Positions 45,183-54,124 of a stretch of DNA of 64,000 nt are shown piece after piece. The notes below the pieces were generated by a model. It was not told the DNA's origin, searched no databases, and was given only the letters and a program-made list of their open reading frames with translations. Numbering within the stretch: the stretch's first letter is position 1; every line of letters starts with the position of its first letter. Location: NCBI GenBank assembly GCA_963765625.1, contig CAVXXD010000010.1, positions 248,001-312,000 of the forward strand, in the 5' to 3' direction. A program made the translations under genes and the position numbers. The stretch comes from CAVXXD01 sp963765625. Its GTDB lineage: Bacteria > Actinomycetota > Geothermincolia > Geothermincolales > Geothermincolaceae.

Positions 45183-47774
45183 TCAGACGCGGGTGAAGGT
45201 GAAGCCGCCGCCGGGGTCGACATCGACCGAGACGGTGTCGCCCTCGCCGAACTCGCCCTCCAGCAGCCGGCGGGCCAGCCGGTCCTGAACCTCGCGCTGG
45301 ATCACCCGCTTGAGGGGCCTGGCCCCATAGTCGGGGTCGAAGCCCTCTGAAGCAATGACCTCTTTGGCCCGCTCGCTCAGCCGGATGTCCAGCTTGCGGT
45401 CGGCCAGGCGCGCCCGCAGGTATTCCACCTGGATGTCCACGATGCGCTTGATCTCCTCCAGCCCAAGCTGGTTGAAGATGATCACCTCGTCCAGGCGGTT
45501 GAGGAATTCCGGGCGGAAACTTGAGCGTAGCGCCTCCATGACCATGCCGCGGACCTGCTCCGGGTCCTTGCCCGCCAGGTCCTGCAGGTACTGGCTGCCC
45601 ACGTTGGAGGTCATGATGATCACCGCGTTCTTGAAATCCACGGTGCGGCCGTGCCCGTCGGTGAGGCGGCCGTCGTCCAGGATCTGCAGCAGCACGTTGA
45701 AGACGTCGGAGTGGGCCTTCTCTATCTCGTCCAGCAGGACAACCGCATAGGGGTGCCGGCGCACCGCCTCGGTGAGCTGCCCCCCCTCGTCGTAGCCGAC
45801 GTAGCCCGGGGGCGCGCCTACCAGGCGGCTGACGGTATGGCGCTCCATGTACTCGCTCATATCCAGGCGGACCATGGCCCGCTCGTCGTCGAAGAGGAAC
45901 TCGGCCAGGGCGCGCGCCAGCTCGGTCTTGCCCACCCCGGTGGGGCCCAGGAACATGAACGAACCGATGGGGCGGTTGGGGTCCTGCAAGCCGGCCCGGG
46001 CGCGGCGTATGGCGTTGGAAACGACCTCCAGCGCATCCTCCTGCCCCACCACCCGCAGGCGCAGGCGCTCCTCCATGTGGATCAGCTTCTCCACTTCGCC
46101 TTCGAGCAGTTTCGACACGGGGATACCGGTCCAGGCGGATATCACCTCGGCTACGTCCTCGTCGTCAACCTCCTCCTTGAGCATGGCGCGGTCCTTCTGC
46201 AGGATGGCGAGCTTGGCGTTCTCCTCCTCCAGGCGGCCTTCCATCCCGACGATCTCCGAGTAGCGCAGGCGGGCGGCCTTTTCCAGGTCGCCCAGGCGTT
46301 CCGCCTTGCCCTCCTCGTAGCGCGCCTGCTCCAACTGCTCCTTCAGCTCCCGGATGCGGTCGATGGCCTCTTTCTCGGACTGCCAGTGAGCCTTCATCTC
46401 CGAGCCGCGCTCGTTCAGGTCGGCCAGTTCCGCGTCCAGTTTCTCCAGGCGCTCCAGCGAGGCCTGGTCCTTCTCCTTCTTCAAAGCCTGCCGCTCGATC
46501 TCCAGCTGCTTGATCCGCCGTTGGACTTCATCTATCTCGGTGGGCATGGAGTCGATCTCGATGCGCAGGCGCGAAGCCGCCTCGTCCACCAGGTCGATGG
46601 CCTTATCGGGCAGGAAGCGGTCGCTTATGTAGCGGTCCGAGAGGACAGCCGCGGCCACCAGGGCGGCGTCCTGGATGCGCACCCCGTGGTGGACCTCGTA
46701 ACGCTCCTTCAAGCCCCGCAGGATGGCGATGGTGTCCTCGACGTCCGGCTCGCCCACCAGCACCGGCTGGAAGCGCCTCTCCAGGGCGGCGTCCTTCTCG
46801 ATATGCTTGCGATATTCATCCAGGGTGGTGGCGCCGATGGCGTGCAGCTCGCCCCGGGCCAGGGCCGGCTTGAGCATGTTGGATGCGTCCATGGACCCTT
46901 CGGCCGCGCCCGCCCCCACCAGGGTATGCATCTCGTCGATGAACAGGATGATCTCCCCTTCCGAACCGGTGATCTCCTTCAGTACCGCCTTCAGGCGGTC
47001 CTCGAATTCGCCGCGGTACTTGGCCCCGGCCACCAGGGCACCGATGTCCAGAGACACCACCCTCTTATTCTTCAACCCTTCGGGGATGTCGCCTTCAACG
47101 ATACGGTTGGCAAGGCCCTCCACGATGGCGGTCTTGCCCACGCCAGGCTCGCCGATGAGCACCGGGTTGTTCTTGGTCCGCCGCGACAGCACCTGGATCA
47201 CCCGGCGGATCTCGGAGTCACGGCCGATGACCGGGTCCAGCTTGCCTCGCCGGGCCAGGTCGGTGAGGTCCCGCCCGAAGCGCTCCAGTGACTGGTAGCG
47301 TTCCTCCGCGTCGGGATCGGTGACCCTCGCCGAACCCCGCACCTCGGCCAGGGCCTTGAGTACGCGCTCGCGGGTGATTCCATGAGCGCGCAGCACTTCC
47401 GCCGCGTCACCCTGTTTCAACCCGGTCAGGGCGAGGAAGAGGTGTTCGGTGGAGACGTAGGAGTCCTTCATGGCGTCGGCTTCGGCCAGGGCCTCGTCCA
47501 TCAGCCTGCTCAGGTCGTTGGAGATATAGACCTGGCCACCGGCGCCGTGCACCTGGGGCAGCCTCTCCAGGGCCTTCTCGGCTTCGCCGATGATTATCTC
47601 CAGGTCCGCTCCCAGCTTGTTCATGAGGGAAGGCACCGTCCCGCCTTCCTGGCGCAGTAATGCCAGGAAGAGGTGCCCGGGCTCCACCTGTTGCTGGTTG
47701 AGCTCTCCCGCGATGCCCTGGGCGTCGACTAAGGCCTCCTGTGCTTTAACGGTCAGTTTATCCGGTTTGATCAT
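45183..47774 (-). CDS. clpB: Disaggregase ClpB (Hsp104 family)
   Basis: An 863-residue AAA+ hexamer that works with DnaK to dissolve aggregates. It has an N-domain (1-145), AAA-1 with Walker A GEPGVGKT (208-215) and LFIDEMHTLVGAG, the long coiled-coil M domain (about 400-530) that marks ClpB, and AAA-2 with GPTGVGKTELA (near 610) and VVLLDEIEKAH. It is the last heat-shock gene of the dnaK operon. Confidence 0.97.
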   Translation of the reverse strand: MIKPDKLTVKAQEALVDAQGIAGELNQQQVEPGHLFLALLRQEGGTVPSLMNKLGADLEIIIGEAEKALERLPQVHGAGGQVYISNDLSRLMDEALAEADAMKDSYVSTEHLFLALTGLKQGDAAEVLRAHGITRERVLKALAEVRGSARVTDPDAEERYQSLERFGRDLTDLARRGKLDPVIGRDSEIRRVIQVLSRRTKNNPVLIGEPGVGKTAIVEGLANRIVEGDIPEGLKNKRVVSLDIGALVAGAKYRGEFEDRLKAVLKEITGSEGEIILFIDEMHTLVGAGAAEGSMDASNMLKPALARGELHAIGATTLDEYRKHIEKDAALERRFQPVLVGEPDVEDTIAILRGLKERYEVHHGVRIQDAALVAAAVLSDRYISDRFLPDKAIDLVDEAASRLRIEIDSMPTEIDEVQRRIKQLEIERQALKKEKDQASLERLEKLDAELADLNERGSEMKAHWQSEKEAIDRIRELKEQLEQARYEEGKAERLGDLEKAARLRYSEIVGMEGRLEEENAKLAILQKDRAMLKEEVDDEDVAEVISAWTGIPVSKLLEGEVEKLIHMEERLRLRVVGQEDALEVVSNAIRRARAGLQDPNRPIGSFMFLGPTGVGKTELARALAEFLFDDERAMVRLDMSEYMERHTVSRLVGAPPGYVGYDEGGQLTEAVRRHPYAVVLLDEIEKAHSDVFNVLLQILDDGRLTDGHGRTVDFKNAVIIMTSNVGSQYLQDLAGKDPEQVRGMVMEALRSSFRPEFLNRLDEVIIFNQLGLEEIKRIVDIQVEYLRARLADRKLDIRLSERAKEVIASEGFDPDYGARPLKRVIQREVQDRLARRLLEGEFGEGDTVSVDVDPGGGFTFTRV

Positions 47775-47802
47775 GGTGCCATCACCATCCTGTTGGATTT
47801 AT

Positions 47803-48243
47803 TTATTTGCGCCGCAGCCGGAAGGGGTCGGTCTGCGACAGCGGCATGAGCCCGCCGCGCTTCACCGGCACCAGCTCGTTGCGGAAACTCTTACGAAGCT
47901 CTTCCATCTCCCGCGCCGCCTGCTGCCGCAGTGATTCCATGTGGTCCCGGACCTCGCGCATCTCCTCGTTCAGGGCATCGAAACTGTCCCGCATCTCCAG
48001 GATCATCTTCACCCCGGCCAGGTTCACCCCCATGTCCCGGGTGAGTTCCTGGATGAGACGGCAGCGGTCGATGTCCGCTTCGGAATAGCGCCGGCGGTTC
48101 TTCACACGGTCCGGCTTGAGCAGGCCCTTGCGCTCATAGATGCGCAGGGTCTGGGGATGGACCTCCGCCAACTGCGCGGCCACGCTGATGACGTAAACCG
48201 CCCCGCTCCTGTCGTCGTTCCTGCCTCCGCTGTTCGAGTCCAT
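47803..48243 (-). CDS. hspR: Heat-shock repressor HspR (MerR family)
   Basis: A 146-residue MerR-type regulator with YVISVAAQLAEVHPQTLRIYERKGLL and the second HTH segment (NRRRYSEADIDRCRLIQEL), then a helical C-terminus. HspR with DnaK as co-repressor binds inverted repeats upstream of dnaK. Such a repeat is present at 52046-52066, so the operon is probably self-regulated. Confidence 0.95.
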   Translation of the reverse strand: MDSNSGGRNDDRSGAVYVISVAAQLAEVHPQTLRIYERKGLLKPDRVKNRRRYSEADIDRCRLIQELTRDMGVNLAGVKMILEMRDSFDALNEEMREVRDHMESLRQQAAREMEELRKSFRNELVPVKRGGLMPLSQTDPFRLRRK

Positions 48244-48253
48244 TTTCGCTCAC

Positions 48254-49399
48254 CTACTCCTCAAAGCGCTGCCGGGGATTTTCTTTCTCCAGCCCCTGCA
48301 GCTTCTCCAGCAGTTCCTTCTCCTCCGAAGACAACTTCTTCGGAACCGCCAGGTGGGCCACCGCATAGAGGTTGCCGCTCCCTTTGCCGCGCGTCAGGGG
48401 CGCGCCCTTTCCCTTGAACCTGAACTTCCGCCCTTCCTGCGTCCCGGCCGGGATCTTCAGCTTGACCTTGCCGTCAAGCGGGGTCGGTATCTCCACCGTG
48501 GTCCCCAGGGTTGCTTCCGCGAAGGTGAGGGGCAGGTCCAGGTAGATGTCGTTGTCCACCCGGCGGAAGAAGCGGTGGGGAGACACCCTCACCTTGACGA
48601 AGAGGTCTCCGGGGACGCCTCCCGGCGATCCCGCCTCGCCGCGGCCGGCGAAGCGGATGCTCTGCCCTTCTTTCACCCCCGGCGGGATCTTCACCGTTAT
48701 CTTTTTAGCCTCCTGCACCGACCCCTCGCCACGGCAGGTGGGGCAGGGTGCGTCAATGACCGTGCCGCGCCCCCCGCACTCCGGGCAGGCCCGGGAGAAG
48801 GCGAAGGGGCCCTGGTCCTGGGATACCGTGCCCCGGCCCTTGCAGGTGTTGCAGGTGCGGGGCAAGGTTCCGGGCTTGGCGCCGCTGCCGCTGCACGTCG
48901 AGCAGGATACGCGCCCAGTCAGGTTGAGGGGCAGGCTCACGCCCCGCAGGGAATCCTCGAAAGATATCTGGGTGCCGGCCTGGGTGTCGGGGCCTTTGCG
49001 CGGAGCCCTTCTCCTCCCGGTACCCGTTCCGGCTCCGCCCATGCCGCCGAAGAGGTTGAAGATGTCGCCCAGGTCACCCAGGTCGTCGGAGCGGAAGTTG
49101 TAGGACTTTCCGCCGCCGCCCGGGAACCCGCCGGGAAAGCCGCCGTACCCCTGTCCTGCGCCCGGTCCGCCCATGCCGCCTCCGAACATCTCCCCCGAGT
49201 CGTAACGCTTGCGCTTCTCAGGGTCGGAAAGCACCTCGTAAGCCTCGGCCGCGGCCTTGAACTTCTCCTCCGCCGCCTTGTCTCCAGGTTTGGCGTCGGG
49301 ATGGTTCTCGCGAGCCAGCTTGCGGTAGGCGTTCTTTATCTCTTTATCGTTGGCCCCTTTGGACACGCCCAGGACCTTGTAGTAATCCTTACCGTTCAC
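48254..49399 (-). CDS. dnaJ: Chaperone DnaJ
   Basis: A type I J-protein of 381 residues: J domain with the HPD triad (ARENHPDAKPGD), a Gly/Phe-rich linker (GGFPGGFPGGGG), four CxxCxGxG zinc motifs (CSTCSGSG, CNTCKGRG, CPECGGRG, CPTCRGEG) and the substrate-binding C-terminus. It stimulates DnaK ATPase. It lies between grpE and hspR, the actinobacterial order. Confidence 0.97.
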   Translation of the reverse strand: MNGKDYYKVLGVSKGANDKEIKNAYRKLARENHPDAKPGDKAAEEKFKAAAEAYEVLSDPEKRKRYDSGEMFGGGMGGPGAGQGYGGFPGGFPGGGGKSYNFRSDDLGDLGDIFNLFGGMGGAGTGTGRRRAPRKGPDTQAGTQISFEDSLRGVSLPLNLTGRVSCSTCSGSGAKPGTLPRTCNTCKGRGTVSQDQGPFAFSRACPECGGRGTVIDAPCPTCRGEGSVQEAKKITVKIPPGVKEGQSIRFAGRGEAGSPGGVPGDLFVKVRVSPHRFFRRVDNDIYLDLPLTFAEATLGTTVEIPTPLDGKVKLKIPAGTQEGRKFRFKGKGAPLTRGKGSGNLYAVAHLAVPKKLSSEEKELLEKLQGLEKENPRQRFEE

Positions 49400-49420
49400 G
49401 GTATCGCCCTCAATCTCTGG

Positions 49421-49999
49421 TTATTCCACGCCCCCACCACTGCACTTGCTCACCGTGGCCATGGCCGGCCGCAGTAACCGGTCCTTCCACTTGTAGCCCT
49501 TCTGGTGCACCTCGACCACCGTCTCGTCCGCATGGTCGTCGGACAGCACCGTCCTTACCGCCTCGCAGACGTGGGGATCGAAGGGGTGGCCGTGGGGGTT
49601 TATCTCCTCCAGGCCTTCCGCCTTGAGCACGTCAAGTAGCTGGGAATGGACCATCCTGACTCCGTCGGCCAACCCTTCGGTCGGCTCGCCGCCGGCCGCG
49701 GCTATGGCCCTTTCCAGGTTATCCAGGACCGGAAGGAGCTTCGAGGCCATTCCCTGGTTCGCCGTCTCGACGATGCCGGTCTGCTCCCTGAGCATGCGCT
49801 TCCGGTAATTCTCAAATTCGGCTTTGAGGCGCTTCAGGTCGTCCAGGTACTCCCCCGACTTCTCCTCCGACGCCTGCAGTTTTTCGTTCAACACCTTGAC
49901 TTCGCCTTCCAGTTCCTTGACCTCTTCCTCAAGCTCTTTCTTCAGGGGGCGATGGTGAGTCTGCTCTTGCTTCTTAACTTCCTTTTCTTTGTCTTCCAT
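49421..49999 (-). CDS. grpE: Nucleotide exchange factor GrpE
   Basis: About 192 residues from ATG 49999 (MEDKEKEVKKQEQ), with a Gly/Ala-rich purine tract upstream. A long N-terminal coiled coil precedes the GrpE core (LKRLKAEFENYRKRM, LLPVLDNLERAI) and the beta-wing (FDPHVCEAV, VVEVHQKGYKWKDRLLRPA). It releases ADP from DnaK. Confidence 0.96.
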   Translation of the reverse strand: MEDKEKEVKKQEQTHHRPLKKELEEEVKELEGEVKVLNEKLQASEEKSGEYLDDLKRLKAEFENYRKRMLREQTGIVETANQGMASKLLPVLDNLERAIAAAGGEPTEGLADGVRMVHSQLLDVLKAEGLEEINPHGHPFDPHVCEAVRTVLSDDHADETVVEVHQKGYKWKDRLLRPAMATVSKCSGGGVE

Positions 50000-50150
50000 T
50001 TTCCCGCCTTCTTCCACGCAGTCCCCGAAGCGGGCCTGCCGTTCTTTTTCCTGTTGGACCGGGCACGGGGCCCGGTCCAACAAGTTTCGTTTTCGCCCTC
50101 TATTGGGCCACGAGCTTTCCCACCTACCGGCAGGACCCCGCCCTTGCTCC

Positions 50151-51989
50151 TCAACTCATCTCTTCATAGTCGGCGTCGATTACCTCACCTGACGCTTCCT
50201 CGGTGGCACCGTAGCTGCCGTCGCCTTCCGGCGGCGGAGGGGTGCCGGCATCCCCAGTGTTGGCGTACATGTGCTCGGCCAGCTTGTAGGAGGCCTGCAC
50301 CAGGATCTCGGTCTTGCGCCGGATGTCGTCGGTGTCGTTGCCCTTCAGGGCTTCCTTCACGTCCTCCAGGGCGGTTTCGATGGCCCGGTGGTCTTCTGGG
50401 TTCACCTTGTCACCCAGTTCCTTCAGGGACTTCTCCGTCGAGTAGACCAGGCTGTCAGCGTTGTTGCGCACCTCCGCCTCTTCCCGCTTGGCGCGGTCCT
50501 CGGAAGCGTGGGCTTCTCCGTCCTTGACCATCTGGTCGATCTCGTCGGAAGAAAGCCCCCCGGTGGCGGTGATGGTGATCTTCTGCTCGTTGCCGGTGGC
50601 CAGGTCCTTGGCGGTCACGTGCAGTATTCCGTCGGCGTCGATGTCAAAAGCCACCTCTATCTGGGGCACGCCACGCGGCGCAGGCGGGAGGCCGATCAGC
50701 TGGAAGTTGCCGATCATCTTGTTGTAGGCGGCTATCTCGCGCTCACCCTGGAACACCTTGATGTCCACGCTGCTCTGCCCGTCCGCCGCGGTGGTGAATA
50801 TCTCCGAACGGCGGGTGGGGATGGTGGTGTTGCGTTCGATGAGCTTGGTGAAGACGCCGCCCAGGGTCTCGATCCCCAGGGAAAGCGGGGTCACGTCGAG
50901 GAGCAGGATGTCCTTGACCTCACCCTTGAGCACGCCGCCCTGGATGGACGCTCCCACCGCCACTACCTCGTCCGGGTTGACACCCTTGTGTGGTTCCTTG
51001 CCGGCGGTGAGCTTCTTGACCATGTCCACAACCATGGGCATGCGGGTGGATCCGCCTACCAGGATTACGTGTTCGATGTCCTTGGGGTCCAGCTTGGCGT
51101 CGCCCAGGGCGCGCTTGAAGGGCCCCACGCACTTCTCCAGCAGGTCCGCGGTCATCTTCTCGAACTCGGAGCGAGAGAGGTTCATGTCCAGGTGGAGCGG
51201 GCCGTCAGCCGTGGCGGTGATAAAAGGCAGGTTGATGTTGGCGGTGGTGGTAGTGGACAGTTCCACCTTGGCCTTCTCCGCCGCTTCCTTCAGCCGCTGC
51301 AGGGCCATCTTGTCATCGCGCAGGTCCACGCCGTTTGAGGCCTTGAAATCGTCGGCCATCCAGTCGATAACGCGTTGATCCCAGTCGTCGCCTCCCAGGT
51401 GGGTGTTGCCGGCCGTGGACTTGACTTCGAAGACGCCCTCGCCGATGTCCAGGATGGAGACGTCGAAGGTTCCTCCACCCAGGTCGAAGACGAGGATGGT
51501 GTGATCGTGGCTCTTATCCATGCCGTAGGCCAGGGCGGCCGCGGTGGGCTCGTTGATGATGCGCAGCACGTTGAGGCCGGCGATCTTGCCGGCGTCCTTG
51601 GTAGCCTGCCGCTGGGAGTCGTCGAAGTAGGCCGGGACGGTGATGACGGCGTCCGCCACCTTCTCGCCCAGGTATTCTTCCGCGTCCCTCTTCAGCTTCT
51701 GCAGGATCATGGCGGAGATCTCCTGGGGGGTATATTCCTTGTCCCCCATTTTTACGGTGTCCTTGGTCCCCATTATCCGCTTGACGGATGCGATGGTGTT
51801 CTCCGGGTTGGTGATGGCCTGCCGTTTGGCTACCTGTCCAACCAGCCGCTCGCCCGTCTTGGACATGGCCACAACCGAGGGAGTGGTCCTTCCCCCCTCA
51901 CTGTTGGGGATGACTGTCGGCTCGCCCCCCTCCAGTACAGCGACGCACGAATTGGTTGTCCCCAGGTCTATTCCGATCGTCTTTGCCAT
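50151..51989 (-). CDS. dnaK: Chaperone DnaK (Hsp70)
   Basis: A 612-residue Hsp70: phosphate loop IGIDLGTTNSCVAVLEGG, LVFDLGGGTFDVSIL, VILVGGSTRMPMV, the linker DILLLDVTPLSLGIETLGG and the substrate domain. It ends in the EVIDADYEE-type acidic tail. First gene of the dnaK-grpE-dnaJ-hspR-clpB operon, with an HspR-type operator over its promoter. Confidence 0.98.
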   Translation of the reverse strand: MAKTIGIDLGTTNSCVAVLEGGEPTVIPNSEGGRTTPSVVAMSKTGERLVGQVAKRQAITNPENTIASVKRIMGTKDTVKMGDKEYTPQEISAMILQKLKRDAEEYLGEKVADAVITVPAYFDDSQRQATKDAGKIAGLNVLRIINEPTAAALAYGMDKSHDHTILVFDLGGGTFDVSILDIGEGVFEVKSTAGNTHLGGDDWDQRVIDWMADDFKASNGVDLRDDKMALQRLKEAAEKAKVELSTTTTANINLPFITATADGPLHLDMNLSRSEFEKMTADLLEKCVGPFKRALGDAKLDPKDIEHVILVGGSTRMPMVVDMVKKLTAGKEPHKGVNPDEVVAVGASIQGGVLKGEVKDILLLDVTPLSLGIETLGGVFTKLIERNTTIPTRRSEIFTTAADGQSSVDIKVFQGEREIAAYNKMIGNFQLIGLPPAPRGVPQIEVAFDIDADGILHVTAKDLATGNEQKITITATGGLSSDEIDQMVKDGEAHASEDRAKREEAEVRNNADSLVYSTEKSLKELGDKVNPEDHRAIETALEDVKEALKGNDTDDIRRKTEILVQASYKLAEHMYANTGDAGTPPPPEGDGSYGATEEASGEVIDADYEEMS

Positions 51990-52036
51990 TTTACTTCCTC
52001 CTTATCCTTATTATCTTTACACTTAACTCCTTCATT

Positions 52037-52066
52037 AATATAATACTTGACAATACCGTTGTCAAG
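52037..52066 (-). promoter_or_regulatory. dnaK promoter overlapped by an HspR inverted repeat (HAIR)
   Basis: CTTGACA (52046-52052), N7, TGTCAAG (52060-52066) matches the HAIR form CTTGA-N11-TCAAG. On the minus strand the same bases contain TTGACA (52060-52065) and, 17 bp on, TATATT (52037-52042). Bound HspR would cover the minus-35 box and spacer. Confidence 0.85.
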
Positions 52067-52147
52067 ACATCTGACATGACTAGAGGCATACCGTCGTGAC
52101 AAGGTAAACCCGCTCCCAACAGGCATTTTATGACTTGCCCAATAAAT

Positions 52148-52177
52148 TTGTCTTTTAAACCTTCGGGACTATATAAT
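52148..52177 (+). promoter_or_regulatory. Promoter of ispH
   Basis: TTGTCT (52148-52153), 18 bp, TATAAT (52172-52177), about 50 bases before the ispH start. It is divergent from the dnaK promoter. Confidence 0.5.
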
Positions 52178-52228
52178 TAAGAAACCGTGACACGCCATGA
52201 TACCGAGTGGAACGATCGGGGGGACGGC

Positions 52229-53110
52229 ATGGAGATCAAGGTCGCCCGGCACATAGGTTTCTGCCCCGGGGTAAGACGGGCCATCGAGATCTCCGAGCGC
52301 ACCCTGGAGAACTCCGACGGTTCCATCTACACCTTCGGGCCCATCATCCACAACCCCCAGGTGGTCGATTTCCTTGCGCGCAAGGGGATTGAAGCGCTAT
52401 CTGACAGTCTCAAGACACTGAAGTCCCTCGATCTCTCCGGCAAGCCCGTGGTCATCAGGTCACACGGCGTGCCCCCCAGGACGCTGGAATCTCTGCAACG
52501 GCTGGGGGCGGTCGTTGTCGACGCCACCTGCCCCATCGTCAAGAAAGCCCAGAAGGCCGCGCGCAGCATAGTGGAGGAAGGCTACCGGTTGATCATCATA
52601 GGCTCTGGCGACCACCCCGAGGTGCGGGCCATCCTGGGCCAGGTGGAAAAACGGGCAGTGGTTTTAAGCGCCCAGAAGGAGCTGAACGATTGGTGGAAGG
52701 AAGAAGGTCGCCGCACCCGCCGGGTGGGCATCATCGGCCAGACCACCCTGGACGTCATGACATACCGCAGCCTCATCGCCCAACTGGTCGGGAGGGTACC
52801 GGACCTGAGGGTGATGGACACCCTCTGTCATTCCACCATGGCCCGCCAGCATGAAGCGCGGCGCCTGGCCCAGAACTCGGATCTCGTACTGGTGCTGGGC
52901 GGCCGCAACAGCTCCAATACCGCCTCACTGACCCGCATCTGTCTCTCCTCGGGCACGCCCAGCCAGCAGATAGAGGCGCCGGAAGAACTGGACCTCGCCT
53001 CACTTGCCGGTGTGCGGAAGCTGGCCATCCTGGGGGGCGCCTCAACCCCCGAATGGATCGTGGAAGGGGTGCGCGAGAAGATACGCCGCGCCGGCCTGGC
53101 ACAAGGCTGA
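52229..53110 (+). CDS. ispH: 4-hydroxy-3-methylbut-2-enyl diphosphate reductase IspH
   Basis: The last MEP-pathway enzyme, an Fe-S reductase that makes IPP and DMAPP. The three cluster cysteines are in GFCPGVRRAI (Cys12), DATCPIVKKAQ and DTLCHSTMARQ. Substrate-binding motifs RSHGVPP and GGRNSSNT and the terminal GGASTPEWIV are present. The start is ATG 52229 behind a G-rich ribosome binding site; an upstream in-frame ATG at 52187-region would add an atypical 14 residues. Confidence 0.96.
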   Translation: MEIKVARHIGFCPGVRRAIEISERTLENSDGSIYTFGPIIHNPQVVDFLARKGIEALSDSLKTLKSLDLSGKPVVIRSHGVPPRTLESLQRLGAVVVDATCPIVKKAQKAARSIVEEGYRLIIIGSGDHPEVRAILGQVEKRAVVLSAQKELNDWWKEEGRRTRRVGIIGQTTLDVMTYRSLIAQLVGRVPDLRVMDTLCHSTMARQHEARRLAQNSDLVLVLGGRNSSNTASLTRICLSSGTPSQQIEAPEELDLASLAGVRKLAILGGASTPEWIVEGVREKIRRAGLAQG

Positions 53111-53244
53111 TAACCACCGTTTGCTTTCGTTGAATATTTCACTTCATGATGAACATGTTCAATCTGTTATGCCCAAATTTTCTTAAGAATTTTTCAAGGA
53201 CACACAATATATAGTAATTATTAAATTTTTCTTTCCCCAACATA

Positions 53245-53272
53245 TTGACAACCACTATATATATGTTATATT
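53245..53272 (+). promoter_or_regulatory. Promoter of the SigH-like sigma factor gene
   Basis: TTGACA (53245-53250), 16 bp, TATATT (53267-53272), in a markedly AT-rich 150-bp stretch that contrasts with the GC-rich surroundings. Confidence 0.6.
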
Positions 53273-53330
53273 TGGACTGAAATAATACTAAATGTGGGTA
53301 CAATACTTGTCACGAAGAAGGGGGTCTTCT

Positions 53331-53984
53331 TTGCCGGGAAGAAATGGCTTTCAGTCGGTTACCTTGGTCAATTACGAATCGCTCTGCGATGACGACCTGG
53401 TCGAGCTGTCCCACCAGGGCGACCTGAAATCCGAAGCCTACCTCATCAACAAGTACCAGTACCTCGTCCACGTCAAAGCCAAATCCTACTTCCTGGAGGG
53501 AGCCGAACACGACGACACCATCCAGGAAGGCATGATCGGCCTGTACAAAGCCATCCGGGACTTCAAGATCAATAACGAGTGTTCTTTCCGCTCCTTCGCG
53601 GTACTCTGCATCACCCGCCAGATCATCACCGCCGTTAAAACCCACACGCGCAAGAAGCACAACCCCCTTTCCTGCTACCGCCCCCTGGAATCCCAGGTGT
53701 TCGAGGAGGGAAGCGATACCGGTTCCTACACCTTCAACGAGATCCACGCCAAGGAGAAGGATCCCCTGGAACTGTTCATCTTCGAGGACGAGCTCTCCCG
53801 CATCGTCTCCGTCCTCAAGGAGAAACTCTCGGGGCTGGAATGGGAAGTACTCCTCTCCTACCTGGAGGGCAAGAGCTACAAGGAGATCGCCGACGAGATC
53901 GACCGCGACACCAAGGTGGTTGACAACGCTCTCTGCCGCATCAAGATCAAGGTCAAGAACTACGTCGAGCCGCTGCTCAACTAG
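53331..53984 (+). CDS. sigH: RNA polymerase sigma factor, SigH/Spo0H type
   Basis: About 217 residues from TTG 53331 (AAGGGGG upstream); GTG 53292 is an alternative start. The sequence is close to Bacillus SigH throughout: NYESLCDDDLVELSHQGD, AKSYFLEGAEHDDTIQEGMI (region 2), CITRQIITAVKTHTRKKHNP and LSYLEGKSYKEIADEI (region 4 HTH). SigH drives early stationary-phase and sporulation genes in Firmicutes. Its presence with SpoVG and AbrB points to a transition-state circuit. Confidence 0.9.
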   Translation: MPGRNGFQSVTLVNYESLCDDDLVELSHQGDLKSEAYLINKYQYLVHVKAKSYFLEGAEHDDTIQEGMIGLYKAIRDFKINNECSFRSFAVLCITRQIITAVKTHTRKKHNPLSCYRPLESQVFEEGSDTGSYTFNEIHAKEKDPLELFIFEDELSRIVSVLKEKLSGLEWEVLLSYLEGKSYKEIADEIDRDTKVVDNALCRIKIKVKNYVEPLLN

Positions 53985-54124
53985 AAACCCCTCTGCCCCT
54001 GTCCCGCTCCACGCTGATCCTCTAGCAAGCCCGCGACCCGCTCCGCGCTGCCCCTGTGGCAGACGGCGGCGGCCTTATGGTATCTTTAGATATCAATCGT
54101 TTACAGGGTGTCAGGAGGTGCGGC

